From NCBI GenBank assembly GCA_947095585.1, contig OX352761.1, forward strand, positions 56,342,432 to 56,406,431: a DNA stretch of 64,000 bases, given 5' to 3'. The position numbers and the translations under genes are program-made. The DNA comes from Nephrocerus scutellatus. Taxonomy: Eukaryota > Arthropoda > Insecta > Diptera > Pipunculidae. The stretch's first letter is position 1, and the number at the start of each line of letters is the position of its first letter. This document shows positions 63,313 through 64,000 of the stretch, in pieces. Below the pieces are notes generated by a model. The model saw nothing but the letters and a program-made list of their open reading frames with translations, was not told where the DNA came from and did no database searches.

Positions 63313-64000
63313 TTAGATGCGGGGCCATTGGGGCACTAGGCCAAGAGACTTCATTGGTCCTGTCTTGCCTTGGGTCCTTCGATACGGCACCCTCGGGTTG
63401 GGGGTGGGTGCTTGGCTTGGTATCTGTGTTCTTCTTGTGGCATATGGGTTTTCCTGTCTGGTAGTGGGTCTGGGTCGGGACCCCGAGATTTGGAGGGTCC
63501 TATGGGCGCTGTTCGTCTCTTTGGGAGCCGGTGGAGAGCCTTGCTGTGTCCTGGTTGTGATAGTGCTTTCTTGCAGGGTTATAGTTTTCGGGTTGAAGAT
63601 TTTAAGATCACTAATGTGCGCGGTACGGTCCTTAAGACTCCCGTGTTGACGAACCTTGACTATCACAGGGGATATGAATCCGGTGACTTCGTAGGGGCTA
63701 TCATACCTGGGGGCTAGCTTTGCGGCGAAGTTGTCAGCGGCTTTAGGCAAGTGATGCTGTCTTATGAGCACGGCTTGACCAACCGTAGGCTTCCATGGTC
63801 TTCTGCGAAGATTATAGTATCTGGACTGGTTTTGGGCCGCTTGTTCGAGTCTTTGGCGTCTTGTGGTGACTGCTCGATGCTCCCGGTTCCTGTTATCTTT
63901 TCGTCGAAAAGAGTTTTCGGTAGCCGGGGTTCCCAGCCTTGGACAAGAAATGCGGGGGAGAAACCTGTTGATTCTGCCCCGCTTATGTTTAGAGCTAGAG
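63313..64000 (-). pseudogene. pol: Element K integrase C-terminus (Osvaldo/Ulysses-like)
   Basis: Begins outside the window. Positions 63998-63905 encode the end of the core region (LALNISGAESTGFSPAFL; GWEPRLPKTLF). A frameshift near 63900 leads to RYYNLRRRPWKPTVGQAVLIR and AAKLAPRYDSPYEVTGFISPVIV, the C-terminal GPY/F-like module. A Pro/Arg/Thr-rich tail ends at 63313. The wording of this module resembles Osvaldo/Ulysses-type integrases; that is from memory of the family. Confidence 0.7.

Larger units (their letters stand above)
61789..64000 (-). mobile_element. Element K internal region with ULP1-like ORF, cut by window edge
   Basis: Reading leftwards: integrase C-terminus (64000-63313), a ~160-bp gap, the ULP1-like ORF (63152-62038), a Ser/Asn-repeat region (62037-61789), then element J, then 57809-57691, the PPT and the 3' LTR. 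The continuous reading across J is inferred from orientation and from J's LTR pair. Gag, protease and RT should lie to the right of 64000. Confidence 0.6.

Noticed and set aside
63317..63717. Gly/Val/Leu-rich + strand frames (110-115 codons)
   Set aside because: Shadows of the Pro/Arg-rich integrase tail on the - strand, which matches a known family.

Overview
This 64 kb window is a block of nested transposable elements with no recognisable host gene. It looks like repeat-rich heterochromatin of an insect, most likely a dipteran. The reasons are the mix of families (BEL/Pao, an errantivirus with env, CsRn1/Kabuki-type and Osvaldo/Ulysses-like Ty3/gypsy elements, an RTE-type LINE, PIF/Harbinger), short GT-AG introns and insect-style TATA/initiator LTR promoters. 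The species cannot be fixed from the sequence.

Layout. 1-2.4 kb: decayed Pao fragment (- strand). 2.8-15.0 kb: three tandem/partial copies of a PIF/Harbinger transposon. Copy A has an apparently intact four-exon Myb-like gene. Copy C (12177-14978) has both terminal inverted repeats and a three-exon DDE transposase. A complete Pao element (6361-11482, 5-bp target duplication AATAC) sits inside copy B. 15.3-18.3 kb: 72-bp and 50-bp tandem arrays around a decayed CsRn1-like integrase. 18.5-20.1 kb: internally deleted RTE LINE. 20.1-21.9 kb: second decayed CsRn1-like element.

21.9-51.9 kb is one broken gypsy element (here called H) spread over 30 kb by insertions: a dispersed repeat in its 5' LTR; a second Pao element (25210-30560, TSD GACT); an errantivirus with env (31861-45926, TSD TATATA); and a CsRn1/Kabuki-like element in its 3' LTR (46576-51454, TSD TATA). 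The errantivirus itself holds a Gag-protease-only Osvaldo-like element with about 2-kb LTRs (32268-38433) and a 0.75-kb unclassified insert (41746-42494). 51.9-53.1 kb: second RTE copy. 53.2-55.0 kb: 118-bp tandem array.

55.0-64.0 kb holds a large - strand LTR retrotransposon (here called K), cut by the window edge. It has a 2.66-kb LTR built on a ~130-bp array in which almost every unit carries a 5'-splice-site-like GGTAAG. It has an Osvaldo-like integrase C-terminus and, downstream of pol where env would lie, a ULP1/C48 cysteine-protease-like ORF with recognisable His, Asp, Gln and Cys. A smaller gypsy element (here called J, 57810-61788) is nested in it. The ULP1-bearing element and its splice-donor array are the most unusual content. 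Almost every pol gene in the window is disabled, commonly by in-frame loss of the reverse-transcriptase or integrase core.
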